64,000 nucleotides of DNA from Epichloe hybrida. Lineage: Eukaryota; Ascomycota; Sordariomycetes; Hypocreales; Clavicipitaceae. Under the pieces are notes generated by a model that did not search any database, had not been told where the DNA came from, and saw only the letters and a program-made list of their open reading frames with translations. Shown piece after piece: positions 12,300 through 23,982 of this stretch (its first letter is position 1; each line of letters opens with the position of its first letter). The translations under genes and the position numbers were made by a program. The stretch covers positions 186,001 through 250,000 of the forward strand of contig JAFEKR010000037.1 in NCBI GenBank assembly GCA_019022495.1, in the 5' to 3' direction.

Positions 12300-14190
12300 C
12301 ATGCTCTGCTAACTCTTCCTGAGTTCTAGTGTCTAACTCTATAGAAAAAGGTTCTAGTATAAAGTATTTAAGCTAGAGGGTATTGTTTTAAGGGGTTAGT
12401 AATTTAGTAATTCTTTAGGATCCTTTAGTGCCCCCTAAGTCTAGTGATTTACCTAGCTAGATTAACTACTAATTGTAATTATGTTAATAATGTGTCTGAT
12501 TTCTCAAATAAAGGTAAATAGGACAGATTATTAGGTAGTAGGAATTAGGTATTAAGGTTTTTAGGCTTTTAGGATTTTCAGACTCTTTAAACCTTATTAT
12601 AATAAAGTTTTTTTTAGAGTAAAGGTTAGGGGTAAGCACAGAACTCTAAAACATTAATTATATCTGCCTAGCTAGAAGAGAAAAAGAAAGAAAAACAAGA
12701 TTATTCTCTATCTCCCTAAGATAAACTAATTCTTCCCTTCCTAATAACTCTTTCCTCTATAACTTAAGTAAATTCCTAATATAAGCATAGTGCGCCTAGA
12801 GCTATTTACATAGTACTAACTAACTAGAAGATTAGATAACTAGAAAGGTAGAGACAAAAGTGGGTTAGAAGTGGGGCGGTGGTCCGTGTGCTACACCTCT
12901 GATTATAGTGGTGTGATTATCTTAAAAACCTAGGTTTTTAAAGTTAAGAGGTACCTTAGTTAGTTCCCTAAGGCAAAAGTTTTGAATCCTAGTCTACGTT
13001 CTATCTAGTGTATCCCCTCTAGGTGTCTTACACTATAATACTAGGTAAATATTATTACTTCTTTATGCACTACGCGCATTAGCATATTGCTTCTAGCTAA
13101 TCTAGTAGTAAATCCTATAAGTAGTTTCTTTAATTAATAGCTCTTTTCTAGAGCTTCTTTAATTATTAAGTTTAAGGTTCTTATTATATTATATTTACTT
13201 AGAAATACCTACCTTTACTAATAGAGTGTGGATTCTTTATACTACTAAGTATAGAAATATTTATTTCTATACTAGAGTTTTACTATTTAGGTTAAATTCT
13301 AAGGTCTAAAAATTCCTTAAGGTTCTGCCTAATATCTAGTGTTATCCACCTCTAGTTTAAGTAGAATATTACTATACCTAATTTGCTAAGTATAAAAATA
13401 ACACTTCCTATAGTTAGATTCCCTAGTTTAAGTGTAGCTTATAAGGCTTCTTAATTTAATAAGTTCTAATACTCTATCTGTTAGTGTCTAACCTTAGTTA
13501 ATTCCTACTTACACAGAACTATAACTATTTGTAATCTTAAGTGCTAGTATTATGCTAGGTTAGCGCTATAGTGTTTTTATTAATTCTTCCTTATTTATTC
13601 TTCTATAGCTCTATTATAGATTAAGCTTCTAACCTATTCTTTCCTATACTATGGATTCTCCGCTTTATTATTATAAGCCAACTTCCTATTATAATTATTA
13701 TTTATTACTATCTCTAACATAATTTACTTCCTATTATCCTATTCTAGGTATTCTAGGATCTTATTAAATAATTCTTTGTAAGTTTTATATAGCCCTATAG
13801 TTCTATACTTATCTTATTAAGTCCCGTAGTCCTTAATATTCTTACCTTATTAGATAGTAGTGTTTTCTAACCTTAGCTAGAAGATATTCTTAATTATAGT
13901 AGTAACTATAGCTACTCTCTAATTATTATCTTTCTTTGTTTCTAACTATAGTTATATTTTAATCTAATTTTCTCTTATTTCTAACTATAGTTATACTTTA
14001 TAAGAGTTTTATAATCCCCTCTCCTTCTTATCTAAGTATTATTTATTACTTATTTAGCTTAGTTACATTACATAGGTACTTCATTAGGAGATCTTTAATG
14101 TTAGGATATTTAATTATTATAAGGATTCAGGCAAGTAACAAATAATTAAAAGGTCCTAGTCTTATTACTATAAAGTAGTACTAAAAATAA
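12300..14190. other. Degenerate AT-rich repeat remnant
   Basis: No gene is present. On the minus strand a stretch around 13000-13500 reads in fragments such as LKLGNLTIGSVIF between stops, which could be the first open frame of a dead non-LTR element. I cannot confirm the family. A short palindrome centred on CCTAGG occurs at 12922-12941. The stretch ends where base composition becomes normal, near 14190. Confidence 0.4.
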
Positions 14191-14805
14191 TAGGGATAAT
14201 GTAAGTTGTATTATTCAGTTATCTAGCTACTGTGTTCCCTATAATAATACTACCAATGATTACCTCAGCCATTCTCCACCTCAACAGGGGTTGGGAGGGA
14301 GTTGGACAGTTTTCCTATCGAGGCAATGCACACTGTGCGCACTTCAAGGAGAAATCGACCTCTACCAGAACCCTTGGTCATCAGTCGTGGGGGTTCTTTT
14401 TGCTTTTACCTCCTCATTAGACATCAATCGATGTGTATTTTAATTTGCATCATCACGCAACCCCCTTTGTCCCTCTCACCCAGACTTGTTTGTAGAATAG
14501 ACTGAAAGTTGGTCCGGGCAAGCCAATGTGGGTGGCTGGTCAAACAGCAATTCGCACTGTCTACGCCTCTTCCAGTGTCAGTCATTGGAAGCCCAAATTC
14601 TGTTCACAATATCCTGTGGCAAATGTCAGTCGCTTGATAGACTAATATTTAGGGATTGTCTGTAAATCTCAAGTTGTTTTCACTACGGGCGAGAAAAGCT
14701 AGTGAAGTACACTACGGCGTGTTTTTTTCGTGGGCGAAACAACAATAGCAATAGCAAAGAGGGTATCTAGTAGCAGAAATACATGAAATAAATACAAAAT
14801 CCAGC
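14191..14805. other. Border between AT-rich block and genes
   Basis: No gene is seen. This ~600 bp has normal composition and no recognisable repeats. It probably holds the 3' untranslated region of the JmjC-like gene. Confidence 0.6.
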
Positions 14806-15822
14806 TCATCTGAACCACCAATTCACTGAACTGTTAAGCCCTCCATCTGATCCTACACTTTTCACAGAATGCCACCAACCTTCCGGAATGAAGAGGGCAT
14901 CACCAGCCTCCAGTTCGGCTTCGTACATGTTATCCTCTGGTGATGTATTGCCCCATACTGCATCGTGTAGAACGAGTCTTTCTTCCCCTTGCATCATATC
15001 AGTGGTCCTGATGCGGCTATTTCCCTGCTGTTTTATCTGAACCTGGACTTCAAAGAACAGCCTGTCGCCTGTGGAAGGTGGTAAGAGCCTCACTACCTTT
15101 CGACTCCACAGCTGGCAAAAAAGGTTGGGGTTCGGGTCTCTGTGCAGTGGCGTATATGTAGGCTCAGTGCCCATCCATATAGAGGAGCTGTAAATATCGC
15201 CTTTCCCAGCTCGCCTTACAAGCTCTGGTGCTGGTAAGCCGTCCTGCATTGGTTGAGGCAGATCTGGAAGTGCCGACTGTGCAATGTACAATTGCAATGG
15301 ATCTCTGACGACTGGGTTTTGAGCGCCATTGAATTCAAGAGCTTTGATCAGTAGCCTTAATGGAGCGTAAACTTGCAAGAACTCCTGATTTGTGTCTTCG
15401 GTGACAGCTGACTGGAGGATCCCTGCCATGACCTGATCCATCATTTCTGAACTGGCCAGTAGGGAATCACGGAACAGAGATATCACGTCACGATTCCCAA
15501 AACGGTTCGTGAGCTCATACGGAAAGGGCCATTCTTGAAAGTTGTCGACAACAAATGGAGCGAATGGTGTCGATGGTCCGGTGCCGGGTTTTCCACTGAA
15601 CCACGTGCTCAAAGCAGGCAGATGAGTCGTCGGGGAACCTGCATCTTTGAAGAATAAGAAGGGCTTCTTCGGTATAAAGGCTTTTTGTTGGAAGGCTTGT
15701 ATGTCTGGATAGCCTCTTGGGGATGGGTTTGCACTGTCAATCGAGAGGAGAGATGCTAACCTCTGGTGGGTGGTGTGAAATTGACGTTTCCATGTTGTTG
15801 GGGGCAGCGATGTCCTCTTCAT
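14806..15822 (-). CDS. JmjC/cupin-like domain protein, probably mitochondrial
   Basis: A single-exon gene of 338 aa from the ATG at 15822; an upstream in-frame ATG at 15915 would give 369 aa. I prefer 15822 because the following residues (MKRTSLPPTTWKRQFHTTHQR) are basic, hydroxylated and free of acidic residues, as in a mitochondrial presequence. The C-terminal half is a JmjC/cupin fold: HRD (H227, D229 in the short form) and the distal histidine in WWHSV (H318) form the 2-His-1-carboxylate iron site of 2-oxoglutarate oxygenases. It may be a protein or small-molecule hydroxylase; the substrate cannot be told. Its 3' end lies ~600 bp from the dead transposon block, yet it is intact. It is divergent from CK2 beta, with 820 bp between the start codons. 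Confidence 0.85.
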   Translation of the reverse strand: MKRTSLPPTTWKRQFHTTHQRLASLLSIDSANPSPRGYPDIQAFQQKAFIPKKPFLFFKDAGSPTTHLPALSTWFSGKPGTGPSTPFAPFVVDNFQEWPFPYELTNRFGNRDVISLFRDSLLASSEMMDQVMAGILQSAVTEDTNQEFLQVYAPLRLLIKALEFNGAQNPVVRDPLQLYIAQSALPDLPQPMQDGLPAPELVRRAGKGDIYSSSIWMGTEPTYTPLHRDPNPNLFCQLWSRKVVRLLPPSTGDRLFFEVQVQIKQQGNSRIRTTDMMQGEERLVLHDAVWGNTSPEDNMYEAELEAGDALFIPEGWWHSVKSVGSDGGLNSSVNWWFR

Positions 15823-16642
15823 TATGTACGTGCATAAATCAAGCTTGATAATGCTGCGTTGCAAAGTGATGGTGGCATCGAGACGGAATGAGCATGCCCC
15901 ATGCCCAATTGGCAATGAGCATTCCCAAAAAAAAAACGCCGGGGAGGTCGGAAGCGGCGAAACCTGGCACCGTGTGGTTCGTCACGTCGCACCAATCCTC
16001 GTGGCCTCGCAGCCGCAGCCGCGAAACGAAAGCAAAACCACGGCGCGCAAAAGGCTTGTCTTGTCGGTGGGCCATCCCATCAGTGCATCAGTGCATCAGT
16101 GCCTCATCTCATCATTAGTCAACAACAGCCCAGGCCAGACGAGCACTCATCGTCGACTTGGCAGGTCGGCTGGCAGGCGAACCCGCATCCATCCCACCTC
16201 CAATCCCACATCCAATCCCACATCCAATCCCACCATCTTGGCTCGACCTGGGCGCACGCACTCACGCACTAGCATTATCAAATCACAAGCTCCTCCAGTC
16301 GTTGCGCCCGCAGATCCGACACGGCAGCATTCAAGCAGCCCTGCCCGTTGCTGCCAGGCCCAGTACTCGACAGCTTCACACCGTGGCACTCGCATTTCTC
16401 GTCGCCTCGGTCACGACCATCCCTCGATCATCCCTCGATCATCCCTCGATCATCCCTCGATCATCTTGCTTGCTCATCAATCACTCCGTCCGTCCCCAGT
16501 ATCTGCGGTCTGTGGTCTGCGGTCTGCGGGCACGCGTGCCATCCTGACACCCCGCCCCCGATCTGACCAGGTTTTGCGGCCTATCGATATCTCGTGCTTG
16601 CTGCCCCTCTACGACGAGCCATTCGGCCGTCCCAGCATCGCC
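15823..16642. promoter_or_regulatory. Shared divergent promoter with three short tandem repeats
   Basis: This region separates the start codons of the JmjC-like gene (-) and CK2 beta (+) and must contain both promoters. It carries three unrelated short tandem repeats: CATCAGTG-type units near 16078-16102, CCAATCCCACAT units near 16199-16232, and four CATCCCTCGAT units at 16418-16462. Long open frames across it (for example 15824-16822) are products of GC-rich low-complexity sequence and overlap the real genes. Confidence 0.65.
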
Positions 16643-17785
16643 ATGTCTTCGGATTCGGGCGCGCCAGAATCGTGGATCTCGAGCTTTTGTGCTCTGTTAG
16701 GGCACGAGTACTTCGCCGAGGTGTCGGAAGAGTTTATCGAGGATGATTTCAACCTGACAGGTCTTCAGACTCAAGTCGCCATGTACAAAGAAGCATTGGA
16801 GGTATGCTTGTGGCTCTTATGACGGGGGGGATCCCCCCTTCCCCCTTGCGTCAAAGTCCTTTCCGTCGCTGTTCAGCCTGCTAATCTTTGTCTTATTTCC
16901 TGCTTGTAGATGATACTGGATGTGGAACCCGAAGACGACGACGAAGAGGAAGAGGAGGAAGAGGAAGAAGAGGATAATGAGTCCGGCTTGGGAGATGGCC
17001 AAGAGCGAGTGGGTGGCCGTCCCGGTGAGCGAAGGCATCACAGCAGAATGGCTAGCGATCTGTCCGTCATCGAATCCTCCGCAGAAATGCTGTACGGCCT
17101 CATCCATCAACGTTTCATATGCTCCCGTGCGGGCATACAACAAATGAGTGAGAAGTATGAGCTCGGCCATTTCGGCTGCTGCCCGCGGACAAATTGCGAG
17201 CAGGCCAGGACACTGCCCGTCGGTCTATCAGACATACCCGGCGAGGATACAGTCAAGCTCTTCTGCCCGTCTTGCCTGGACGTATACGTTCCTCCCAACA
17301 GTAGATTCCAGACCGTCGACGGAGCCTTCTTTGGTCGCACGTTTGGCGCGCTCTTCCTTCTCACTTTCCCCGAATACGATCTGACCAAACGTTGGGCCGA
17401 CGTGCTGTCCAGCACGACATCGCGAGTCCCCGAGCACGAACATCTCGTCAATGGCATGTACGCCAAGAACATTGCTCCCAACTTGGGACCCGGCCACACT
17501 TACCAACCCAAGATCTACGGCTTCAGAGTATCAGAGCGGGCCCGGTCCGGCCCGCGGATGCAATGGTTGCGAGACCGGCCAAGCGATGTAAATGACCTGG
17601 ACGAGGCGCGTCTATACGCAGGACAATTCGCCGAGATTGAAGATGACGACGAATCCATGAACATGAACGGACGGCGCATGGTCCGTCGACGACCTCCTGG
17701 GCATGCTCGTCCCCGCCAGCAACGACAAAACCAAAATGGTAGCCCCATGGCTCTGTCAACCAACGGCGCTGAATCTGAGCTGTAG
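16643..17785 (+). CDS. ckb1: Casein kinase 2 regulatory subunit beta
   Basis: Two exons, 16643-16801 and 16910-17785, separated by a 108-nt GTATGC..TAG intron with CTAATC at the branch site; they encode 344 aa. The protein is the regulatory beta subunit of CK2, which dimerises through a zinc finger and docks the two catalytic subunits. The N-terminal SWISSFCALLGHEYFAEVSE segment is the family hallmark. The zinc site is C144-x4-C149-x22-C172-x2-C175, exactly the family spacing. An acidic run of ten glutamates follows residue 63, like the acidic insertion of yeast Ckb1. The C-terminal tail after ~residue 265 is low-complexity and basic. The paralogue assignment (Ckb1 rather than Ckb2) is inference from the acidic insert. 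PAN2 converges on it from the right. Confidence 0.96.
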
Positions 17786-18580
17786 AGCAGTGAGGCACCG
17801 CTAGATGATGGCCGAAAGCCACGGGGACGGCAGCCAGCGCAACAGAGAATGGGCTACATCAACGAGCGTCGGCGCCATTGATGCTCGCCCGCAACTGTCT
17901 CGTTCTGCCACCGCGCCCCCATGCATCAAACCGTCGGACTCGGACCCGGACTACCTTCCCACCGGCTCGGCACGCCGAGACAGGCTGTACATCCATCGTT
18001 AAGCTCAAGAGCGAAGAAGAAAAAAAAAAGTCACACATCTGCTTCCATGCCCTTCCCCGCACCAACGGCATGTGCACAGAAGGCGTTGGCCATGGTACTT
18101 GATTCTCTTTTGGGTGCACGCACACCTCTTCGATGACTGCTCATGCTCAAGAACAGTCCTGGGTTTCCATCATACGGCGTCAAGGACTTGTGACAAGGAT
18201 AAAAGGTCTATGGAGGGCGGGTTCCGTCATCTGTCGTCTGTCGGGTTCTGTTCTTCCATGTAGAGAAAGATGTTTAGTGGAGATGGCTGGTTTTCACATC
18301 ACGTTGAATATTTCTTGTTGTCACAGGATGTGAGTGAGCGGAGAATACGTAAACATGAAGCGAAATGGGATCCTGGGGCGACCGGTTTCAAATTCTTGCC
18401 TTTTTTTTTCCCCAAAAAAATAATTCTCACTACTGAATAAATAAACAAAAATCACTCTTGTCGGTATCCAAGATACGTTTACCCATCACATCACCATGGA
18501 AGCTGTATTGACCAGAAGAAATGGCTCAGGAGCATGAGAAATCAAAATCTATTCAGAATCAAAACACTACGGACCTTTCC
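17786..18580. other. Convergent 3' flanks of CK2 beta and PAN2
   Basis: No gene is seen. This ~800 bp lies between two convergent stop codons and should hold both 3' untranslated regions. An A/T-rich patch around 18400-18450 (CCTTTTTTTTTCCCC, AATAAATAAAC) is a plausible 3'-end processing area. Confidence 0.6.
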
Positions 18581-21500
18581 TCAGTGCAACGGCGATCCCT
18601 TGCCAGGCGTCCAGCTCGCGCCCCCAAATCCACTCCCCGGCGCCATGCCAATGATGTTTCTTACGGGCGTGCTCGGTGTTCCTGCCGCTGCGCCTCGGTC
18701 CACCGGTAGAGGCGGCGTGTCCGTCCTCTGCACTTCCGCCTCATCTCGTCTAGGCGGCTTGAAATTGACGTCCCTTCCTGCGCGGTAGATGTCCTGCAAC
18801 ATGGGTTCCAGAATACCCGCGTCCTGAAACTCCAGATATTTCCTGTAAAGCTTCAATGCTGTCCTCGCGTCTTCAATCGAGTCGTGCGTTTCCAGCTGAA
18901 TGTCTTCTTTGAGGAGGTACCATGCCAAGAACGCCAGGGAGAGCTTACGCAGCCGAGACTTCAGGAAGAAAAGATCTATTGTATCGATGATCTGGGACTT
19001 GGGAACGTGTATGTTTATGACGCGGAAATCTTGCTTGAGGCCATGGCCTAGGAATCTGCAGCCTAGGTTGAGGAGCACCCAGAGTTTCTTGTAGGCCATT
19101 TTCAGGGGGAGGAGGCTGTGTTTCGAGAGGCGCGGGTCGAGATCCTCTCGGGTGATGCCGGAGTAGGAGGTGAGATAGTCGACGATGGGTTCTTGAATGG
19201 CGATGTAGTCGTCTATGAAAGGTAGACCTTCGTGTTCGCCTTGCCCACGTACGACAGACGTGCGGGCTAGGGCGTAGACAATAGGGCGGATCGTTTCTCG
19301 CTCGCCGTCAGAGTTCATTTCGATCTCGGGTTGGCGAATTGCCACGAATTCTGTGTCCAGTGCTACGATGGTGCCTGGTCCGGGACGTTCCGTTTCGGCG
19401 TTGAGAACATGGTATGTTTTGTTATCTGAACTGTGATTGAAGCTGGAAATGAACCGAGTTAATACAGGTTGGTTCAAAGTAGTATGCGATGATGCATGTG
19501 GTGTGCATCGAAGGGGAGGCATACTGGGGGTCATGGTAGAGGATAGAAGTATCCAATTGTTCTTTCCAAGTCGTGTCGATCTTGTTGTTCGCCTCCTTGA
19601 GTTGAAAGGCGACGACTGAAGGCACTTTCCACGATGTGTTGAGCGTAAGTGCCTCTTCAGTGCTGACGGACCGCACCAGAAAGTCGTTGAATAAGTGCCA
19701 TTGGCTCTGAACGAGAGCCTCTGGTTCAGCGTGTGCAACTATTTGGCAATGTTAGACCACCAGGAACGAGATTGATTTCTTCACATTATCACATACCATT
19801 GACCATTGACACTAGGTGAGGCTTTTGTGTCTGGCCGTTCTCGATATTAATCGCCATCCCAATCAGTGAATAGACGGTAATGTTGTGAATCCCCCGCTGC
19901 AAGTGAAGCTTCAAGTCTTCACCTTCGTAGCAAAAGAATTGACCTTGCTCAACGATAATGCCTATCTCCTCCGGCAGCCAACCGGGTGTGGACCACAACA
20001 TCCGATGTTCATGGCTTGTAATAGCTGTGTTCAACATGAGGACTGCAGGGATGCTATGGATGGTCTTTCTCGTCGCTATAGTCTGATAGCGTTGACATCG
20101 ACTACACCAGCCCTTAGAAGTAGTCTCTCTTTCAACGCTGCCCTTAAGAACTTGAGAGAAAGTGATGCGTGGTGTTTTGGCGTTCCGACCAGATGGTTTC
20201 TGGGTGGCCCCGCAGGGGTCAGCAACAGCAGTCGGCCGTCAAGAATGACGCGGGAAGTGATCAACTTACAAATGGGGGATAAAGTAGATCATTCACAAAG
20301 GTGGATCCCGGCCTGGTGTATTCACTCCTGCAATTCATACACCGGATTGAACTTGTAGCTGACGTGGCAAGGACCTGGGCGAAGAGTGTCAGTTTCGGCG
20401 AATGCAAACCACTGTAGCATTGCGTACCTGTTCCATGGCAGACGAGGCCGGCAACATGCTTTTAAAATCCGAAACAATCTTGTCCAAGAAGAATCGGGTG
20501 AGGCCCTGGAGCATGACATTCAATGACGAGCCATGAGGGTCTTCTTCCAGAAGGCCCAGGGGTCCAGCTTTGCCTCGGATCAGTCCACGGCTGTGTTTGA
20601 AAGAACAGAATACACACGACGTACCTTGAGGATGACTGCTCAATGTCTTGAGCAAGTTTGTTGCCTGGCAAATGGAGCCGTCGGCTTTCTGTAGCATGTC
20701 GAAAAGGAACCCAAGCTCACATAGCAAGCAGATTTCACCAACACAAGCCGTAGCTGCATGTTGGAGGGCTAGATTTCGGATGAGTGGCGTAAAGTGCATG
20801 ATTTGTAAAAGCGAATTCGCGTATGAATTAGAAATGTGGGTTTCTAATCCTGAGTAGCGAGTTTTGTTGTAATATCCAAAGTCAAAGTCATCCACGCCAA
20901 ACTTGCTGTACTTGATTTCAACGTTCCGGTACATGACGGGAACGTCTGACTTTTTGCTTTCAACCTCATCATCGCCTGCGGGACCGGGAATGGCGTCTGT
21001 CTCATCGTCTGAACCTCGGGAATCGGATATGACGAACTCGCGTGCCTTTTCGCTCAAGAATTTTGGTGCTTTAAGCCCTGTGCTTCCTCCTCTGTGGGTG
21101 TTGCGAGTGTCTTCTGCTTGGTTTCTCCGAAGTCCACGCGTGTTACGGCCATATGATCCAAATTCTGCAGCTTTGAGGCCAGCAAGGAATTGAGGATCAA
21201 ATCTGACTGGAGGAGCGCCAACGTCTGATACCAAGTCCGGCCATGCAGATGCGAGGATCTCTCGATAAAATGGTAAACCAACAGAGTTCAAGGGCCTATA
21301 GGAGCCAGGAGTCAGTTGATCACTGCCTGGGCAAGCCAACATTTGTGGGACAGATTCTAGCTTACGTTTCAGGTCCCCATTCGAGCTGTGGAGCGTGATC
21401 ATCCGCGGTTGCAAATTCTATCGGTGTTGCGAGGTCCACAAAGTGCAGCTTTGATGGTGAGCCCCATAGGTGTATACAACAATCTGCGTCTGTCAAAGCT

Positions 21501-22737
21501 ATGGCCTCGCCAGACGGTGCAATCTCGAACATGCTCAGGTAGTTCATGACGTTTGCTTGTCGTACATTGCTTGTGTTGGGATTCATAAGATCTACCACGT
21601 GCATTTGGCCGGACTGGGAGACAACAATGCTGGTCGTCAACATTCTGGGGTGCATGCGAACGTAGGCAGCTCCTGCAGGGAATGGAATTGGCGGCATGGA
21701 CGACATCTGCTTGATGTCGAACACGTTTAAGAAGGGGTCCAGCATATACGTCTGACCTTGTCGAAGGGAATACCCACAAGTGACGATAAAGTCGTGTTGA
21801 GCATCCATGTCGTTGATCAAGGCCGAATGCGCGTTCCAAGATTTGACGACCGCAAAGGACACGGGGTCCAAGAGGTTCACGATACCGCTTTTGGTTGCTG
21901 CGCATATGTACCGCCCTCTTTTCATGATGGAATATTGGTGCTCGGTGGCAATCTGAAGCGCGTGCGTCAGAAACATGCCCATGTGTTAAGAAACACGACG
22001 AGATGCAAACAGACCTGCTTCACGACCTCGCCCTTATTAAGGTCAATGACCAGCATTGTGTCTTGCAGTCCAGCCACAATGATTTCTGCAGTCCCCTTGG
22101 AGGTGAAGCTCATACAGCGTAGGTCTGTAATATCATCATGTCTTTAGTCCAGCGTCGTTAGCTTGAGTTTTCTCGAGCACTGGGTGGGTGGAATTTGTAC
22201 CTAATATGCCATAGAGGTAGTCCCCGTCTCAGTGCCATATGAACATCTTTGGCGCCCAAAACTATAACGCCCTTTTCATTGACCAATATCTGCCGAACAG
22301 GTCCATCGGCAGCCGAGTGTGCCTTGAATGAGGTGTATCGCTGCATCTCGGTGCCAACGAAAGAGGTAACACGACCCTTGAACCGCTTGTCAGAACCAAT
22401 CGATACACTCGCATTTCTGGCAGTTCCTTTGGGCCTACATAGTCGTTGCCAGTCCATAAAAGCTCCTGGGAATTGTCAAATGTCATGGTGGTTACCGGCG
22501 TGGGCAGCGCGTGGACGCCCGGAGGCGGGAACGGAATGCGGGCGACCTTTCTCAGAAGTTAAGTTCAGATGGTCAGCAGGGTACCATGTATAAAGTTATA
22601 GCGACCTCTGAGAGACATGGGATCAATCCATCTATGGCCAGATCCGGGGGTTCATGGGGATCGGAAATGCTTAAAACTTGGGGTGGTAGTAAGGCTGGAT
22701 GTGCTCCGGTACTGACCTCATCCCAGTCGCCGTCCAT
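18581..22737 (-). CDS. PAN2: PAN2, catalytic subunit of the Pan2-Pan3 deadenylase
   Basis: Eleven exons on the minus strand: 22717-22737, 22439-22546, 22201-22376, 22015-22141, 21366-21952, 20625-21295, 20428-20573, 20270-20374, 19797-20199, 19525-19738 and 18581-19442. They total 3420 nt, exactly 1139 codons plus stop. Pan2 trims mRNA poly(A) tails in the cytoplasm together with Pan3. The order is an N-terminal WD40 propeller, a linker, a catalytically silent ubiquitin-hydrolase-like domain ([44 protein letters not shown]) and a DEDD exonuclease with D882, E884 (LDTEF), D991 (HGLKQDF) and H1039/D1044 (HDSIEDA) all present. The first exon encodes only seven residues, MDGDWDE. The 51-nt intron at 20574-20624 is a multiple of three and free of stops, so its retention would add 17 residues. 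Confidence 0.96.
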
Positions 22738-23097
22738 TGTTGCAGACTTGTCATTATCCGCATGAGCATAGCGTGGAATACAACGAGTTCCTGGGACTTC
22801 TTGGGGCCGCCAGGGCACCGCGACTGCTTCAGAGCTTTTTGCGACGAGCGAATTGGGTCTGCATTCGTGAGATGTGGTTGGAGTGTGCGACTGGTTGGAG
22901 TCGTCGAACTGGAGACTTCTTTACCCTTGCCGATCCTAGTCTGCCTACCCTAAAGCTCGGCTCATACTGTGATTTTGTACAGACTTGCGTCTACACCTCT
23001 TCAGCATTTGAATGAGAATGAAATAATAGATAATAACGAAATAATAAAAAATACGCCCTATTCAAAATCCCCACCATGATAGAATTACAATAATCGT
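22738..23097. promoter_or_regulatory. PAN2 promoter / methyltransferase 3' flank
   Basis: This 360-bp gap lies between the start of PAN2 and the stop of the upstream methyltransferase gene, both on the minus strand. It must contain the PAN2 promoter. An AT-rich run at 23010-23060 lies just after the methyltransferase stop. I see no specific motif. Confidence 0.5.
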
Positions 23098-23982
23098 TTA
23101 AGAAATCTGGTGCACCATGAAGTTGACGGGTTGTGCATCCTTCTCCACCTGGGGAAGGCCTTCCAACACTTCGCCAGCTGGTTCCAACTCCACAGCCCAC
23201 CTTGTCTTTGTCAAGCCCCCAATCTCGTGCCAAAGCTGCTGGAAGCTTTTCTTGTCATGAAGATACGGCGAAGCATCGCTCGTCGATGCCTCACCAGGGT
23301 TCGTGGTGCCAATATGTCGGCCGTAGATGAGGGCATTCTTAGTGCCCTGTTTCAGAAAACCGACCAACCGTTTACCTATATAAAGCTGCTGGGTCCAATT
23401 GAACAGATGAAAGAAGCTGCCGGCGTATATGATGGTGATTTTGTGCGACAACTCATCTAGCCGGGTATCCTCGGGATCCAACATATCACCAACGACAAAT
23501 GTTGCGCCAATGCTGTTCTGATCCTGGAATAGATGGTAGCCAATATCGACGAATTTGGACTGCAAATCGGTTCCGAATAGCCGAGACCCTTGCACGCCGT
23601 CATGCCGGAGCTGACGGATAACTTGTCCGACACAACAGCCCAAGTCGAGAAAAGCATCGTTGGATCTGTCCACCTTGAGCCTGAATAGCACCTGCTGATA
23701 GCAGGGATCATTGTGGTCAGTCAGACGCAGAAACTTCCATCTCCCAACGCATGGAAATCGCGATACCTTCCACGCATCTTCGCGCTTGAACGAAGAGGGT
23801 TAGCTGCAAGTTGACTTGTATCGATGGCAGAGTTGGGCATCTGGACATACCACTCGGAGGATATGATGGTCGATGTCGTCAGCGGGTATCTTGCTGTACT
23901 CCAAGAGAAGGTTGCGAATTGGGCCAATATCATCGGGCAGGTCTGGGATGTACGCCCAGTTCTGCAAAGCAATGATGTCCAT
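23098..23982 (-). CDS. Small SAM-dependent methyltransferase
   Basis: Two exons on the minus strand, 23851-23982 and 23098-23784, with a 66-nt GTATGT..CAAG intron; 272 aa. Motif I is FLDLGCCVGQ (residues 89-98), the acidic-glycine loop that binds S-adenosylmethionine, and FVVGDMLDP downstream fits the next core strand. The N-terminal layout (ALQNWAYIPD, then REDAWKVSRFPCVGRWKFL) resembles the ~270-280-aa fungal methyltransferases found in meroterpenoid and other secondary-metabolite clusters, such as the AusD type. I see no polyketide synthase, terpene cyclase or other cluster enzyme nearby, so the substrate is unknown. It is divergent from the Zn2Cys6 factor across a ~1-kb shared promoter. 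Confidence 0.88.

Noticed and set aside
15824..16822. 332-codon open frame across the CK2 beta promoter and first exon
   Set aside because: Its last part uses the CK2 beta exon frame, but the upstream part is low-complexity and repeat-rich, overlaps the antisense JmjC-like gene, and has no family similarity. CK2 beta proteins begin at the MSSDSG..SWISSF segment.
19885..20358. 157-codon open frame antisense to PAN2
   Set aside because: It lies opposite conserved PAN2 coding exons and is a frame shadow.
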